Of a stretch of 64,000 bases of DNA, positions 25,355 to 33,823 are shown one piece after another. Source of the DNA: Dehalococcoidia bacterium UBA1141 (GTDB lineage: Bacteria; Chloroflexota; Dehalococcoidia; Lucifugimonadales; UBA3495); NCBI GenBank assembly GCA_002311385.1, contig DCAE01000109.1, positions 300,524-364,523 on the forward strand. Direction: 5' to 3'. The notes below the pieces were generated by a model. That model saw only the letters and a program-made list of their open reading frames with translations, ran no database searches and was not told where the DNA came from. The position numbers and the translations under genes are program-made. The first letter of the stretch is position 1, and every line of letters starts with the position of its first letter.

Positions 25355-26431
25355 ATGCTTTCACGTTCAAGCTCCGAAGCTACTGAAGCCGTGCTACAGA
25401 CTTTCTACGACAAGCTGGAAGATTTCAGCGTCGCCCCGTTGTGGACCGTGCAAGAAGACGTCTTGGTGAACGAGCCCAAAAGCAAAGCGGTCCCTCACCT
25501 ATGGCGGTGGAGCGAACTCAGACCCCAAGCGATGCGAGCGGCAGAGCTTGTCGGTACCGCCGATGCGGAACGCCGGGTGCTGATGATGCTGAATCCAGGG
25601 CTGGATGGCCGCATCGCCACCACAAACAGCCTATTCTCCGGTCTCCAGATTGTTATGCCAGGCGAGACCGCTAGAGCCCATCGCCACACGCCGGCAGCCT
25701 TGCGCTTTATGATTGACAGCAAGGGCGGCTACACAACCGTGGACGGTGACAAAGTACCCATGCTTCCCGGTGACCTGATTCTGACGCCAAACTGGAATTG
25801 GCATGACCACGGGAATGACACCGACAGCCCAATGATATGGCTGGACGGCCTGGATATACCGCTGGTGCGGATGCTGGAGTCGGTCTTCTTCGAACCTTAT
25901 CCAGAGGACGTGCAGCCAATCACACAAGCCACCGACTTCAGCTTCCTGAAGTACGGAGCAGGCAGTCTTACCCCTGCCTGGCAGACTTCCGATTCCACCC
26001 ATTCTCCTCTGATGCACTACCCGTGGGACAAGACCTGGGAAGCCCTCCAAGGTCTGGCTCCGGCCACGGAAGGAAGTCCCTTCGACGGCGTGGTGTTGGA
26101 GTACATCAACCCCACCAACGGCGGCCCGGCGTTCCCAACCATGGGATGCCACGTTCAGCTCCTGAGGCCAGGTGAATCAACCAAGGCCCACAGGCACACC
26201 TCCAGTACCATCTACCATTCTGTGGAAGGGTCGGGGCACACGATTGTGGACGGTCAAAAGCTGTCATGGGAGCCCAAAGACGTGTTTTGTGTGCCCGGCT
26301 GGACCTATCACGAGCACATCAACGCATCTGCCACCGAGCCAGCAGTGCTGTTCAGTTTCACCGACGCTCCTGTTTTGCAATCATTGAGCCTATTGAGGGA
26401 ACAAGCTCATCCCGACGGGCACCAGTCTTAA
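25355..26431 (+). CDS. Bicupin dioxygenase, gentisate 1,2-dioxygenase-like
   Basis: 358 residues with two cupin barrels. The N-terminal cupin has MPGETARAHRHTPAALRFMI with the HxH metal pair and a distal His in NWNWHDHGN. The C-terminal cupin has LLRPGESTKAHRHTSSTIYH and GWTYHEHIN. The arrangement matches gentisate 1,2-dioxygenase and related ring-cleaving Fe(II) enzymes. ATG 25355 follows GAGGTG. A metallo-beta-lactamase-fold gene follows after 45 bases and may share the transcript. Whether the substrate is gentisate, salicylate or hydroxynaphthoate cannot be told. Confidence 0.85.
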   Translation: MLSRSSSEATEAVLQTFYDKLEDFSVAPLWTVQEDVLVNEPKSKAVPHLWRWSELRPQAMRAAELVGTADAERRVLMMLNPGLDGRIATTNSLFSGLQIVMPGETARAHRHTPAALRFMIDSKGGYTTVDGDKVPMLPGDLILTPNWNWHDHGNDTDSPMIWLDGLDIPLVRMLESVFFEPYPEDVQPITQATDFSFLKYGAGSLTPAWQTSDSTHSPLMHYPWDKTWEALQGLAPATEGSPFDGVVLEYINPTNGGPAFPTMGCHVQLLRPGESTKAHRHTSSTIYHSVEGSGHTIVDGQKLSWEPKDVFCVPGWTYHEHINASATEPAVLFSFTDAPVLQSLSLLREQAHPDGHQS

Positions 26432-26476
26432 CCACTAATTATTAGCTGGGGTATATCCCTATAGAGGGTCGCACTA

Positions 26477-27301
26477 ATGGCGGAAATCAAAATCACGTTT
26501 TTGGGTACCGGAGCCGGAAACTGCGTCTACCGGAATCACACCGCTATCGTGCTGGAATGCTCCGACGGCACCAGGCTATTGCTGGACGGAAGCTCGGGCA
26601 ACTCCCTTTTGCGGCAGGGAGCGGCGGTTGGATTTCTGCCTGAGGATTACGACCAGATCTTGGTGACCCATGACCATGCGGACCACATTGGCGGACTGCC
26701 TTTCCTGCAAGGGCAACGAACTTTAGTGAGCCCGGACGGGCCGCCGCTAAGGGTATACAGCACCGAAGAGTCTCTGGATGCGGTGCGAATTTTGTGCGAA
26801 GCGACTCGTATGCGCTCGATTACGGTAGACAAAGAGGGCGCCAAAGACCACGAGGGTCGACCCGTATTCCAATGGCTTCCCATCATTGCAGGTCACGCCG
26901 TTGAACTGGGCCCTTCCACCCATGCAACGTGTTTCACCGTGGACCACGTTGATGGAGCTGTTGGGTGGAGAATCGAATGTGGTGGCATCTCGGTGGTATT
27001 CTCCGGAGACACACGGTTCAGCGAAAACCTCGTGAATGCGTCCATGGGCGCGGACTTGCTAATCCACGAAGCCCTAACAACCGGCAAAGACGGCGATTCG
27101 GCTTGGAACCGGTTGCATTCCAGTTCCGCCGAGGCTGCACGGGCCGCCGCCACGGCCGGGGTAAAGCAGTTGGTCATGACCCATATTGATTCCGGACTGC
27201 ACGACAATACTCAACCTTTGATTGATGACGCTGGTAAATACTTCAACGGAACAATCAGCGTGGCCCATGACCTGTATCAGCTGAGCGTGAGCAGTAGCTA
27301 G
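26477..27301 (+). CDS. Metallo-beta-lactamase-fold hydrolase (RNase Z-like)
   Basis: 274 residues. Metal ligands: THDHADHIGGLPF (HxHxDH) at residues about 62-74, a further His in HATCF, Asp in VVFSGDTRF and His in VMTHIDS. N-terminal FLGTGAGNCVYRN is typical of RNase Z-like and ring-opening hydrolase members. It lies 45 bases after the bicupin gene, which would suit hydrolysis of a ring-cleavage product or a detached function; this is inference. GAGGGT precedes ATG 26477. Confidence 0.85.
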   Translation: MAEIKITFLGTGAGNCVYRNHTAIVLECSDGTRLLLDGSSGNSLLRQGAAVGFLPEDYDQILVTHDHADHIGGLPFLQGQRTLVSPDGPPLRVYSTEESLDAVRILCEATRMRSITVDKEGAKDHEGRPVFQWLPIIAGHAVELGPSTHATCFTVDHVDGAVGWRIECGGISVVFSGDTRFSENLVNASMGADLLIHEALTTGKDGDSAWNRLHSSSAEAARAAATAGVKQLVMTHIDSGLHDNTQPLIDDAGKYFNGTISVAHDLYQLSVSSS

Positions 27302-27445
27302 AACCCGCCACCAGGCTACCTTTCGGCATAGGGCAACTCTCTACACAGTAATTAGATTGCCAAGTGTCGAATTCTTTGGCCCAATTAAGGCCAGGGAATC
27401 GACTCCCCGATAATACGGATAGGCAAAATTCTCGAGGTCACAAGC

Positions 27446-27700
27446 ATGCAGCAGAATTTCTCCATCAGCCAGCGAGTCCGCGTAAAAACCGCCGGCGGGT
27501 CAGGCAAGACACCCTCCGAAAGCGTGAGGGGCGCCGAAGGCAAGATAGCTGAGCAATTGATGGATGATTGGGCGGGAACGCTTTTGGCTCTAGAAGAGGG
27601 AGAGATTCGCCTTTTATACGTCGAATTTGATGATGGGGCCACGGAAGCAATCAGCGTGGAGTGGCTAGAGTCGATAACTGAAACTTCATCGGGAATCTAA
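27446..27700 (+). CDS. Small hypothetical protein, possible SH3-like barrel
   Basis: 84 residues. It is not recognised. The pattern RVRVKTAGGSG ... GKIAEQLMDDW ... RLLYVEFDDGATEAISVEWLE looks like a small beta barrel of the KOW/SH3 kind. GAGGT lies 8 bases before ATG 27446 and a terminator follows directly, so a real gene is likely. Confidence 0.65.
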   Translation: MQQNFSISQRVRVKTAGGSGKTPSESVRGAEGKIAEQLMDDWAGTLLALEEGEIRLLYVEFDDGATEAISVEWLESITETSSGI

Positions 27701-27702
27701 AA

Positions 27703-27738
27703 ACGGGCATCATGATATGTCGATGCCCGTTCTTGTTT
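27703..27738. terminator. Stem-loop terminator, possibly two-way
   Basis: ACGGGCATC (27703-27711) pairs with GATGCCCGT (27722-27730) around a 10-base loop. A short A run lies before it and a T-rich stretch after it. It sits between the plus-strand small gene and the minus-strand MBL-rhodanese gene, so it could serve both. Confidence 0.75.
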
Positions 27739-27777
27739 GTGTCGAATGGCCCGCATTCCAGAAATACTAACGTCCGG

Positions 27778-28761
27778 CTACTCCTCGCCGGTATCCGTGG
27801 GATAACCTTGGGCGATCCACTCTCCGGTCCCAGCCTCGGACAACACTTTAACGTTCTCCCGCCCATCACGCCGTAGGATGCTGCCAGCCATTGACGCCCG
27901 CATCCCGGCGGCACAGACGGTAATCAGGGGAATCTCCCTCGGCAGTCCGTCTAGGTGCTCCTTTAACTCTCCCAGTTCTATATTCAAAGCACCTTTGATG
28001 TGCCCAGCGTGATATTCATTTCGTTGGCGCACGTCCAGAATCATGGGAGGATACTCTTGGTCCGACACGTCTTTCAGCGTTTTCAGGTCAATTCCGTCGG
28101 TAGACTCTGTGGGTAAACCAGCCGCTTTCCAAGCTTCAAAGCCCCCCGCCAAGAATCCGTTGATGCGATCGAACCCGATGCGTATGAGCTGCCGCACCAT
28201 GGCATCTTGCTGAGCCGGACCAGGCGGCAGAAGAATCAACGGCTGGCCCCAAGGCAATAACCAGCCCAACCAACTGGCGAATGTATCCCCAAATGGCACC
28301 GCAAAAGAACCGGTAATATGCTGTTCGTTGAATTCATTGAATTGGCGGGCGTCCACCAGCGAGGCGTTATCGCTCAATTGATTGCGTGCGGATAATGGAG
28401 TCAATGAAGCTGGCTGAGGCACACCGCCCAAAACGTCGGGACCTCGGCGGTTTATGTCGGCCATATACCTGTAATAACTGGGGTAAGAACCCAGACCCGT
28501 CAGCGCAAACTTCACGAAAGAGCTTTCCTCAACCTCAGCGGCAAAGGGATTGTGCTCTCTTTCTTCTCCAATAGTCGTGTAATCCAAGTCGCTTGCTCGA
28601 GCGGCTGCCGAGCAAAACGAGCCCCCGCCGTGGGTGGGATAGACTTTCACATCGTTGGGCAATTTGAGCAATTTGCCGTGGATGGTCTGGTGTAGCCAGC
28701 GGGCCAAGAACGGAGCGACCCTTGCCCCCAGCAAGTCCACCCGCGCGGCACCGCCCATCAT
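27778..28761 (-). CDS. Rhodanese half of an MBL-rhodanese (CstB-like) protein, frameshifted
   Basis: 327 residues. It begins with the tail of the metallo-beta-lactamase domain (MMGGAARVDLLG; VYPTHGGGSFC with metal His) and continues with two rhodanese domains. The first (VDARQFNEFNEQHITGSFAVPFG) lacks a catalytic Cys. The second has it in ITVCAAGMRAS. MBL, pseudo-rhodanese and rhodanese order is that of CstB-type persulfide dioxygenase/sulfurtransferases in sulfide detoxification. The upstream part is the ORF at 28761-29168; a base is missing at the GGG of 28788-28790 (expected four), which would restore GEPHAIFTGGALMMGG. Confidence 0.78.
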   Translation of the reverse strand: MMGGAARVDLLGARVAPFLARWLHQTIHGKLLKLPNDVKVYPTHGGGSFCSAAARASDLDYTTIGEEREHNPFAAEVEESSFVKFALTGLGSYPSYYRYMADINRRGPDVLGGVPQPASLTPLSARNQLSDNASLVDARQFNEFNEQHITGSFAVPFGDTFASWLGWLLPWGQPLILLPPGPAQQDAMVRQLIRIGFDRINGFLAGGFEAWKAAGLPTESTDGIDLKTLKDVSDQEYPPMILDVRQRNEYHAGHIKGALNIELGELKEHLDGLPREIPLITVCAAGMRASMAGSILRRDGRENVKVLSEAGTGEWIAQGYPTDTGEE

Positions 28762-29168
28762 CAGGGCTCCGCCGGTAAAGATGGCGTGGGTTCGCCTTGC
28801 TCCTCGACCAGGAAGGAGATGTGCTCAGGCGTGTGCCCAGGAGTATGGACAACCTTGATTTTGAATTCACCTAAGTCGAACTCGTCCCCATCTTGGAGAC
28901 GCGCCGCAGGGAATAGCGTGCCACCGGAGGCACTGGCTCCCACCTGGCAACCCGTCTGGGCGGCCAACTCTCTAGCCCCGGATATAAAGTCGTTGTGCAG
29001 GTGGGTTTCCAGAGCATAGGCGATGCGGACGCCGTGCCGTGATGCGACAGCGGTGTATTGGTCAACGTCCCGCACCGGGTCTATGACCGCGCACCGACCG
29101 GATTGCTCGGAGCCCACAACGTAGGAGTTGTTGGACAGACTATCTACTTTTATCGTCTCGATGAACAT
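28761..29168 (-). pseudogene. MBL-domain half of the same CstB-like protein, frameshifted
   Basis: About 125 homologous residues: MFIETIKVDSLSNNSYVVG, AVIDPVRDVDQY, ALETHLHNDFISGARELA (metal site), and KVVHTPGHTPEHISFLV. After EEQGEP the frame is lost and the ORF ends ten codons later; the correct continuation is in the adjacent frame. GGAGGAAAT lies just before ATG 29168, which is preferred over an upstream start at 29234. A gene of this kind would oxidise glutathione- or CoA-bound persulfide. Confidence 0.78.
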
Positions 29169-29321
29169 CGAATTTCCTCCAAATTTATAGATATAAAATG
29201 GCGGCAATCGTTGATATCGAACTCCGATTAACACACTACTAATACTGAGCCGATAACACTCAGCCTGGGTATTGCCCGCTTCTTACCGGGTCGCACATTC
29301 TTAGTTCAAGTATGGTTCAAT

Positions 29322-30497
29322 CTAGGCCGCCCGGGACCCCCGAACCGTCATCGTCGCCACGACACCCGATGCCACCGTCACACCGGCGACGATTTGAATC
29401 GCCACTCCGAAGCCAAACAAATCGGCGAAGGCACCCGCCATTAAGGCACCAACTATGAATCCGGAATCCCGCCAGAAGCGGTAGACGCCCAGAGCTGTGG
29501 ACCGGTCAATGGCAGGAACTGCGTCACCAATGGCGGCCAAAAGCGTCGGATACACCAGAGCCGTGCCGAATCCCAGTAGAGACATGGAAACAATCCACAC
29601 CGGGAAAGAATCGAATGCCCCGGTCAATGATATCGCTACGCCTTGCAACACCATTCCGGCAACGATTAACTGCTTCCGCCCCAACAGATCGCTGGCCCAG
29701 CCAGTGGCCGACTGAAGACAGCCCCAGACCAAGGGATAAACCGCTACCAGCGTTGCTATCCTGTTCAGTTCCAGACCCTGGCTGGCAAAGTACAAAGGGA
29801 ACACTCCCCAAGCGACACCGTCGTTTAGGTTCTTAACCAGACCTGCTTGGGTAATGCCGAAGAGATAGGATTTGCGCCAAGTGACATCGGCGAAACTCCG
29901 CCTAAAAGATGAGGGTTCAAGGGATGCTGTCGCGCTGATGGTGTGTTCCAGCGCCAAATGAGGGGCTGTGTCCCTAACCAGCAACACACTGATGGCCAGT
30001 GCTATGGCAGCAATGCCGATTCCCAGGTAGAAAGGCTCGGGCCTGAGACCATAATTCTCGGCGACGATGCCGGTGATGAATGCCATGGCCGCCAGAGAGG
30101 TATAGCCAGCAGCTTCGTTAAAACCCAAAGCCAGTCCGCGCCACCTTGTGCCCACCAAGTCCATCTTCATGTTGACCGTCATGGACCAAGCGAGTCCTTG
30201 GTTTATGCCCAAAAGCACGTTGGCCGCTATGACCCATCCCCAAGATGGAGCCCAAATCAACATAAAAGGCACTGGGATGGCAAACAACCAGCCGGTTATC
30301 AGGATTCGTCGGCGGGTGACCTTCCGGGCAAGACTACCGGCAACCAGATTGGTCACGGCCTTGGCCAGACCGAAGGTGGCGATAAACGAGACTATGGCCG
30401 TCTTTGAAGTGACGCCAAACTCCGCCTCGGCCAAGCCGGGAAGGATAGAGCGCTCCATGCCAATCATGCCGCCCACAAAGAGATTTACCGTCACCAA
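29322..30497 (-). CDS. MFS transporter, with an in-frame amber codon near its N-terminus
   Basis: About 391 residues after the stop with roughly 12 membrane segments of the major facilitator fold: FVGGMIGMERSILPGL, GSLARKVTRRRILITGWL (loop 2-3 motif), GINQGLAWSMTVNMKMDLVG and GTALVYPTLLAAIGD. The visible start lacks part of helix 1. Reading through a TAG at 30513-30515 gives RQFALLVTVNLFVGG and, further up, an ATG at 30587 with 24 codons (MQIGKLFPGLAAAP). A TGG to TAG change at codon 25 would explain it. The substrate is unknown. Initiation from a nearby TTG is the alternative. It is downstream of the MBL-rhodanese gene in convergent-free orientation on the same strand. Confidence 0.8.
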   Translation of the reverse strand: MVTVNLFVGGMIGMERSILPGLAEAEFGVTSKTAIVSFIATFGLAKAVTNLVAGSLARKVTRRRILITGWLFAIPVPFMLIWAPSWGWVIAANVLLGINQGLAWSMTVNMKMDLVGTRWRGLALGFNEAAGYTSLAAMAFITGIVAENYGLRPEPFYLGIGIAAIALAISVLLVRDTAPHLALEHTISATASLEPSSFRRSFADVTWRKSYLFGITQAGLVKNLNDGVAWGVFPLYFASQGLELNRIATLVAVYPLVWGCLQSATGWASDLLGRKQLIVAGMVLQGVAISLTGAFDSFPVWIVSMSLLGFGTALVYPTLLAAIGDAVPAIDRSTALGVYRFWRDSGFIVGALMAGAFADLFGFGVAIQIVAGVTVASGVVATMTVRGSRAA

Positions 30498-30587
30498 CAG
30501 GGCGAATTGGCGCTAGTTATCTCCCAACCCCAGGGAAATGTCCGTGGGAGCGGCTGCTAATCCAGGGAATAATTTACCGATTTGCAT

Positions 30588-30919
30588 CTAACGATTCCTA
30601 TAGAGTGCGGGTACTAAATGCGAAAAGTGTTACCGGCGAACCGGTCGCCGACATTATCCCACGAGACGCTCTTTAACATCACCTACATAACTGGGAAGAG
30701 CCTTTTGAAAATTAGTCGGGTTTCCCACCTGCAACACATTGGGCTTGCCAATCACAGAAATACTCAGCATTACCTACTGTCTTTTCGGCCTAGCGCCTGA
30801 CCAAAACGATACGTATAGTAGTGCCCGAAGCGCCACCTGACCTGTGGCCTCGCTTCCACTAAAGCGAACAATTCGCAGCCAATTTTGACCTCTAAATCTA
30901 TCGCTAAGGAGTCGCATCC
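30588..30919. promoter_or_regulatory. Divergent region between MFS transporter and comM
   Basis: 332 bases without a convincing ORF. A TATAGT-like -10 candidate lies near 30815 for the comM side and AAGGAG precedes ATG 30920. No repeats are noted. Confidence 0.35.
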
Positions 30920-31789
30920 ATGCTCGCTACCGCCCAGTCATGCGCTGTAATCGGCTTGGACGGCTTAATAGTCCAAGTCGAAGTAGATATTTCGCCTGGA
31001 TTGCCCGCCTTTAACATTGTGGGCCTGCCCGATACTGCGGTCCAGGAAGCCAGAGAGCGAGTTCGCGCCGCCCTTCGAAACAGCGGGTGCGAGTTCCCGA
31101 TGCGCCGCATCACGGTGAACCTGGCGCCAGCCGACCTCAAGAAAGCGGGGCCAGCCTACGACCTGCCCATCGCCGTGGGGATACTGCTTTCCTCGGGACA
31201 AGTCAGAGTATCGTTGGAACAAACCATCTTCCTGGGGGAACTGTCACTGGATGGCAGCCTGCGTCACACCACCGGCATTCTGGCAATGGTTTCTGTGGCC
31301 AGGCAACAAGGTTACCGTGCGGCCTTCGTGCCCGATGTAGATTGCCAAGAAGCGGCCCTTGTCGAGGGGATACAAGTGTACCCGGTACCGAACCTAGCGA
31401 CTTTGATTTGCCACCTGCGGGACAAGGAACCAATCGCTCCGCTGACGGGCAGCGGCGTCGTCCCGGAGGACACACGACCATTGCCTGACGGAATCAACCT
31501 GTCTTTCGTAAAAGGACAGGAACACGCCAAACGAGCATTGGAGGTGGCCGCCGCCGGTTTCACAATCTGCTTTTCAACGGCCCACCCGGCAGCGGAAAGA
31601 CTCTCTTGGCCCGCTGCCTGCCCACGATACTACCGAAGATGTCCTCGGCGGAGGCTCTGGAGGTCACCAAGATTTACAGTGTTAGCGGGTCTCTGCCCTC
31701 CGACAGTCCGTTGGTGTTGCGAAGGTCGTTTCGGGCTCCCCACTACACCATATCCAATGCGGGATTGGTGGGTGGCGGTAGAACCGTGA
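30920..31789 (+). pseudogene. comM: ComM/YifB N-terminal fragment (frame lost at about 31558)
   Basis: This Mg-chelatase-like AAA ATPase family promotes branch migration during natural transformation in other bacteria. Residues 1-213 are the conserved N-terminal domain: GLPAFNIVGLPDTAVQEARERVRAAL, ITVNLAPADLKKAGPAYDLPIA, IFLGELSLDGSLR and FVKGQEHAKRALEVAAAG. After 31557 the frame is wrong; the intended Walker A (HNLLFNGPPGSGKT) is read one frame over. The ORF end at 31789 is spurious. Confidence 0.85.
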
Positions 31790-31965
31790 AACCCGGCGAA
31801 ATAACTTTGAGCCACAGGGGCGTTCTGTTCTTGGACGAGCTGCCCGAATTCAATCACACTGCCCTGGAATCACTGCGCCAGCCCTTGGAAGACAAGCTGG
31901 TGACCATCAGCCGGGTCAGCGGAACCGTCACCTACCCGGCCAGTTCATGTTGGTCTCCGCGATGA
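31606..31965 (+). pseudogene. comM: ComM/YifB middle (AAA) fragment
   Basis: This frame supplies the Walker A region from 31561 and continues as LPTILPKMSSAEALEVTKIYS, RSFRAPHYTISNAGLVGGG, GEITLSHRGVLFLDELPEF (Walker B), ESLRQPLEDK and VTISRVSGTVTYPA. The frame is lost again at about 31939-31941, where the homologues read AQFMLV; one C lost from CCC before AG would explain it. Confidence 0.85.
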
Positions 31966-32444
31966 ACCCATGTCCCTGCGGCTTTCACACCCACCCTCGC
32001 ACCGAATGCACCTGCTCTCCGGCCATCGTTGCCCGCTATCAAAAGCGAATCAGTGGTCCGCTGCTCGACCGAGTGGACGTCTTTGTGGAGGTGCCGCCGG
32101 TGGAGTACGAAAAGTTGGTGGATGAAGAACCGGCTGAGGACTCCAGCCTACTTCGAAAAAGGGTCGAACTCGCAAAAGACGTCCAGAGCGATCGTTTTAA
32201 AGAGTTGGGCTTCCTTTGTAACTCTGAAATGGGCCCAGCAGAGGTTTGGAAATTCTGCCAGTTGGACGATACCGCCAAAGCGCTGCTCCAAGCCGCCACC
32301 CAACGTCTGAACCTCTCTGCCCGAGCATTCCATCGCATCCTGAAAGTGTCGCGAACCATCGCCGACCTGGCCGGAGCCGGTGAAATCGCCGTGGCTCACC
32401 TAGCTGAAGCGCTCCAGTACCGTTCCAGAGGATTGGCTAGATAA
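31947..32444 (+). pseudogene. comM: ComM/YifB C-terminal fragment
   Basis: Residues MLVSAMNPCPCGFHTHP, CTCSPAIVARYQKRISGPLLDRVDVFVEV and the C-terminal helical Mg_chelatase_C domain (LNLSARAFHRILKVSRTIADLAG) complete the protein. With two one-base corrections the gene reads as about 508 residues from 30920 to 32444, the normal ComM length. Confidence 0.85.
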
Positions 32445-32466
32445 CCCCAATATCCTGCGTTGTTCC

Positions 32467-32522
32467 CAGTTTGGCCGTTGGGCAACTCTGCTATGATACG
32501 CAAGCAAATGAACTAGTCATTT
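32467..32522 (+). promoter_or_regulatory. Candidate promoter and small palindrome before the cupin gene
   Basis: TTGGCC near 32471 and TATGAT near 32492 are 15 bases apart, and AAATGA-ACTAG-TCATTT (32506-32522) is a near-palindrome just downstream that could be an operator. Spacing is shorter than ideal. Confidence 0.35.
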
Positions 32523-32629
32523 AATGCCGGAACGGACACCTCCGCTGGGCCCTTGGTCTTTGTGACCGACCGATTTCCGGCCTAGATTTCGGCGCTGGAT
32601 AAAGCTGGATAAAAAGGGGTTTTTTTGCC

Positions 32630-32989
32630 ATGGGGAAGCCAAAGTTTGTCCCATTCGACAGCGTAGAGCACCAGGAACGAAGACCGGGCGTTTTCTTGAC
32701 CAGCCTGGTCGATGGAGGCACGGGGGCAACTCAAATTTCCAGCGGATTAGCTGAATTTTCCGTGGGGACCTCCGCTCCAACCCACTACCATAATGCCGAG
32801 GAATCGGTGATAGTGGTTGAAGGCGAGGGCCTAGTGGTGATTAACGGTGAGGAGCACGTGGTCAAAGCCCATGATGGAATATTTATAACCCCGGGCGCAC
32901 ACCACAGCATAGCCAACCACGGAGATAAGCCTTTCAAAATCTCTTGGACCTACGCTTCAATCAATTGGACCACAACCCCTGTCGATTAA
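32630..32989 (+). CDS. Small single-domain cupin protein
   Basis: 119 residues forming one cupin barrel: PTHYHNAEESVIVVEGEGLVVINGEE supplies a metal-binding His pair and Glu, and GAHHSIANHG the distal His. Family roles range from metal enzymes to sugar binding; none can be chosen. It stands alone between comM and the DUF3090 gene. Confidence 0.8.
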   Translation: MGKPKFVPFDSVEHQERRPGVFLTSLVDGGTGATQISSGLAEFSVGTSAPTHYHNAEESVIVVEGEGLVVINGEEHVVKAHDGIFITPGAHHSIANHGDKPFKISWTYASINWTTTPVD

Positions 32990-33191
32990 GCATTATGGGC
33001 TTGCCCCACGGATTCATAAACTGAAAATTTATCGACGATTACGGCAATCAAGAACGGCCATAAAAGAGCCGCTGGGATGGCTGGGGTGTGGCTGTTAGCC
33101 GAGATTAGTAACCATCAATACCCCAATAGGCGAGCCGAATCAGTGGATTTTCCCTTGTCATGAGCCTTGAATAGCCGCTAAAATAGACGCC

Positions 33192-33731
33192 ATGGATTCC
33201 CCTACCGTCAAATATCCTTTGGGATCACTTTCCCACATCGAGCCCCGCACTTTCGGAGAACCCGGAAACCGAACGTTCCATCTAGCGATAGAAGCCGGTC
33301 CCGCCGTGGCCACCGTTTGGCTGGAAAAAGAGCAGTTATTCCAATTGGGCCTCGGCCTGCAGGATGCGCTGTCGGCTTTGAGTGCCGAAGATCGGGACAA
33401 GCCTAGCAGCCCGGTGGACCCCGAATGGTCCGGAACAGAGCTCTCTTTAGATTTCAAGGTCGGTCAAATGTCTTTGGAGTACGGCCACGAGAGTAACTCG
33501 TTCCGGTTGATGGCTTTCGAAGTCCAAACAGAAGATTCCGAAGTGTCTCCTGAAGACGCTTCGTCAATAAGTTTCTGGATAACAGCGGTGCAGGCGGCTA
33601 AAGTGTCCGAGGAATCGTTGCGTATCTGCTCAGCAGGCCGTCCCCGTTGCTTCCTTTGCGGTCTACCCATCGACCCTGACGGTCATGTTTGCCCCAGATC
33701 AAACGGTCACACTGTTTTTGAATCTGGATAG
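33192..33731 (+). CDS. DUF3090 family protein (TIGR03847)
   Basis: 179 residues. It matches the actinobacterial/Chloroflexi DUF3090 family: GEPGNRTFHLAIEAGPAVATVWLEKEQLFQLG at the start and a C-terminal zinc-ribbon-like RPRCFLCGLPIDPDGHVCPRSNGH. Function is unknown. In other genomes it sits with a SCO1664-type kinase-like protein and a phosphoglycerate-mutase-like phosphatase; here the kinase-like gene follows after 92 bases and the phosphatase is absent. Confidence 0.88.
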   Translation: MDSPTVKYPLGSLSHIEPRTFGEPGNRTFHLAIEAGPAVATVWLEKEQLFQLGLGLQDALSALSAEDRDKPSSPVDPEWSGTELSLDFKVGQMSLEYGHESNSFRLMAFEVQTEDSEVSPEDASSISFWITAVQAAKVSEESLRICSAGRPRCFLCGLPIDPDGHVCPRSNGHTVFESG

Positions 33732-33823
33732 GCCGGACCATGTCGCTGGACCGGATTCCCGGGTTTGTGAGCCATTCCAATTCAAGCAACCCGTCAACCA
33801 GCCCGTTTTAGAAGGAATTCCCA

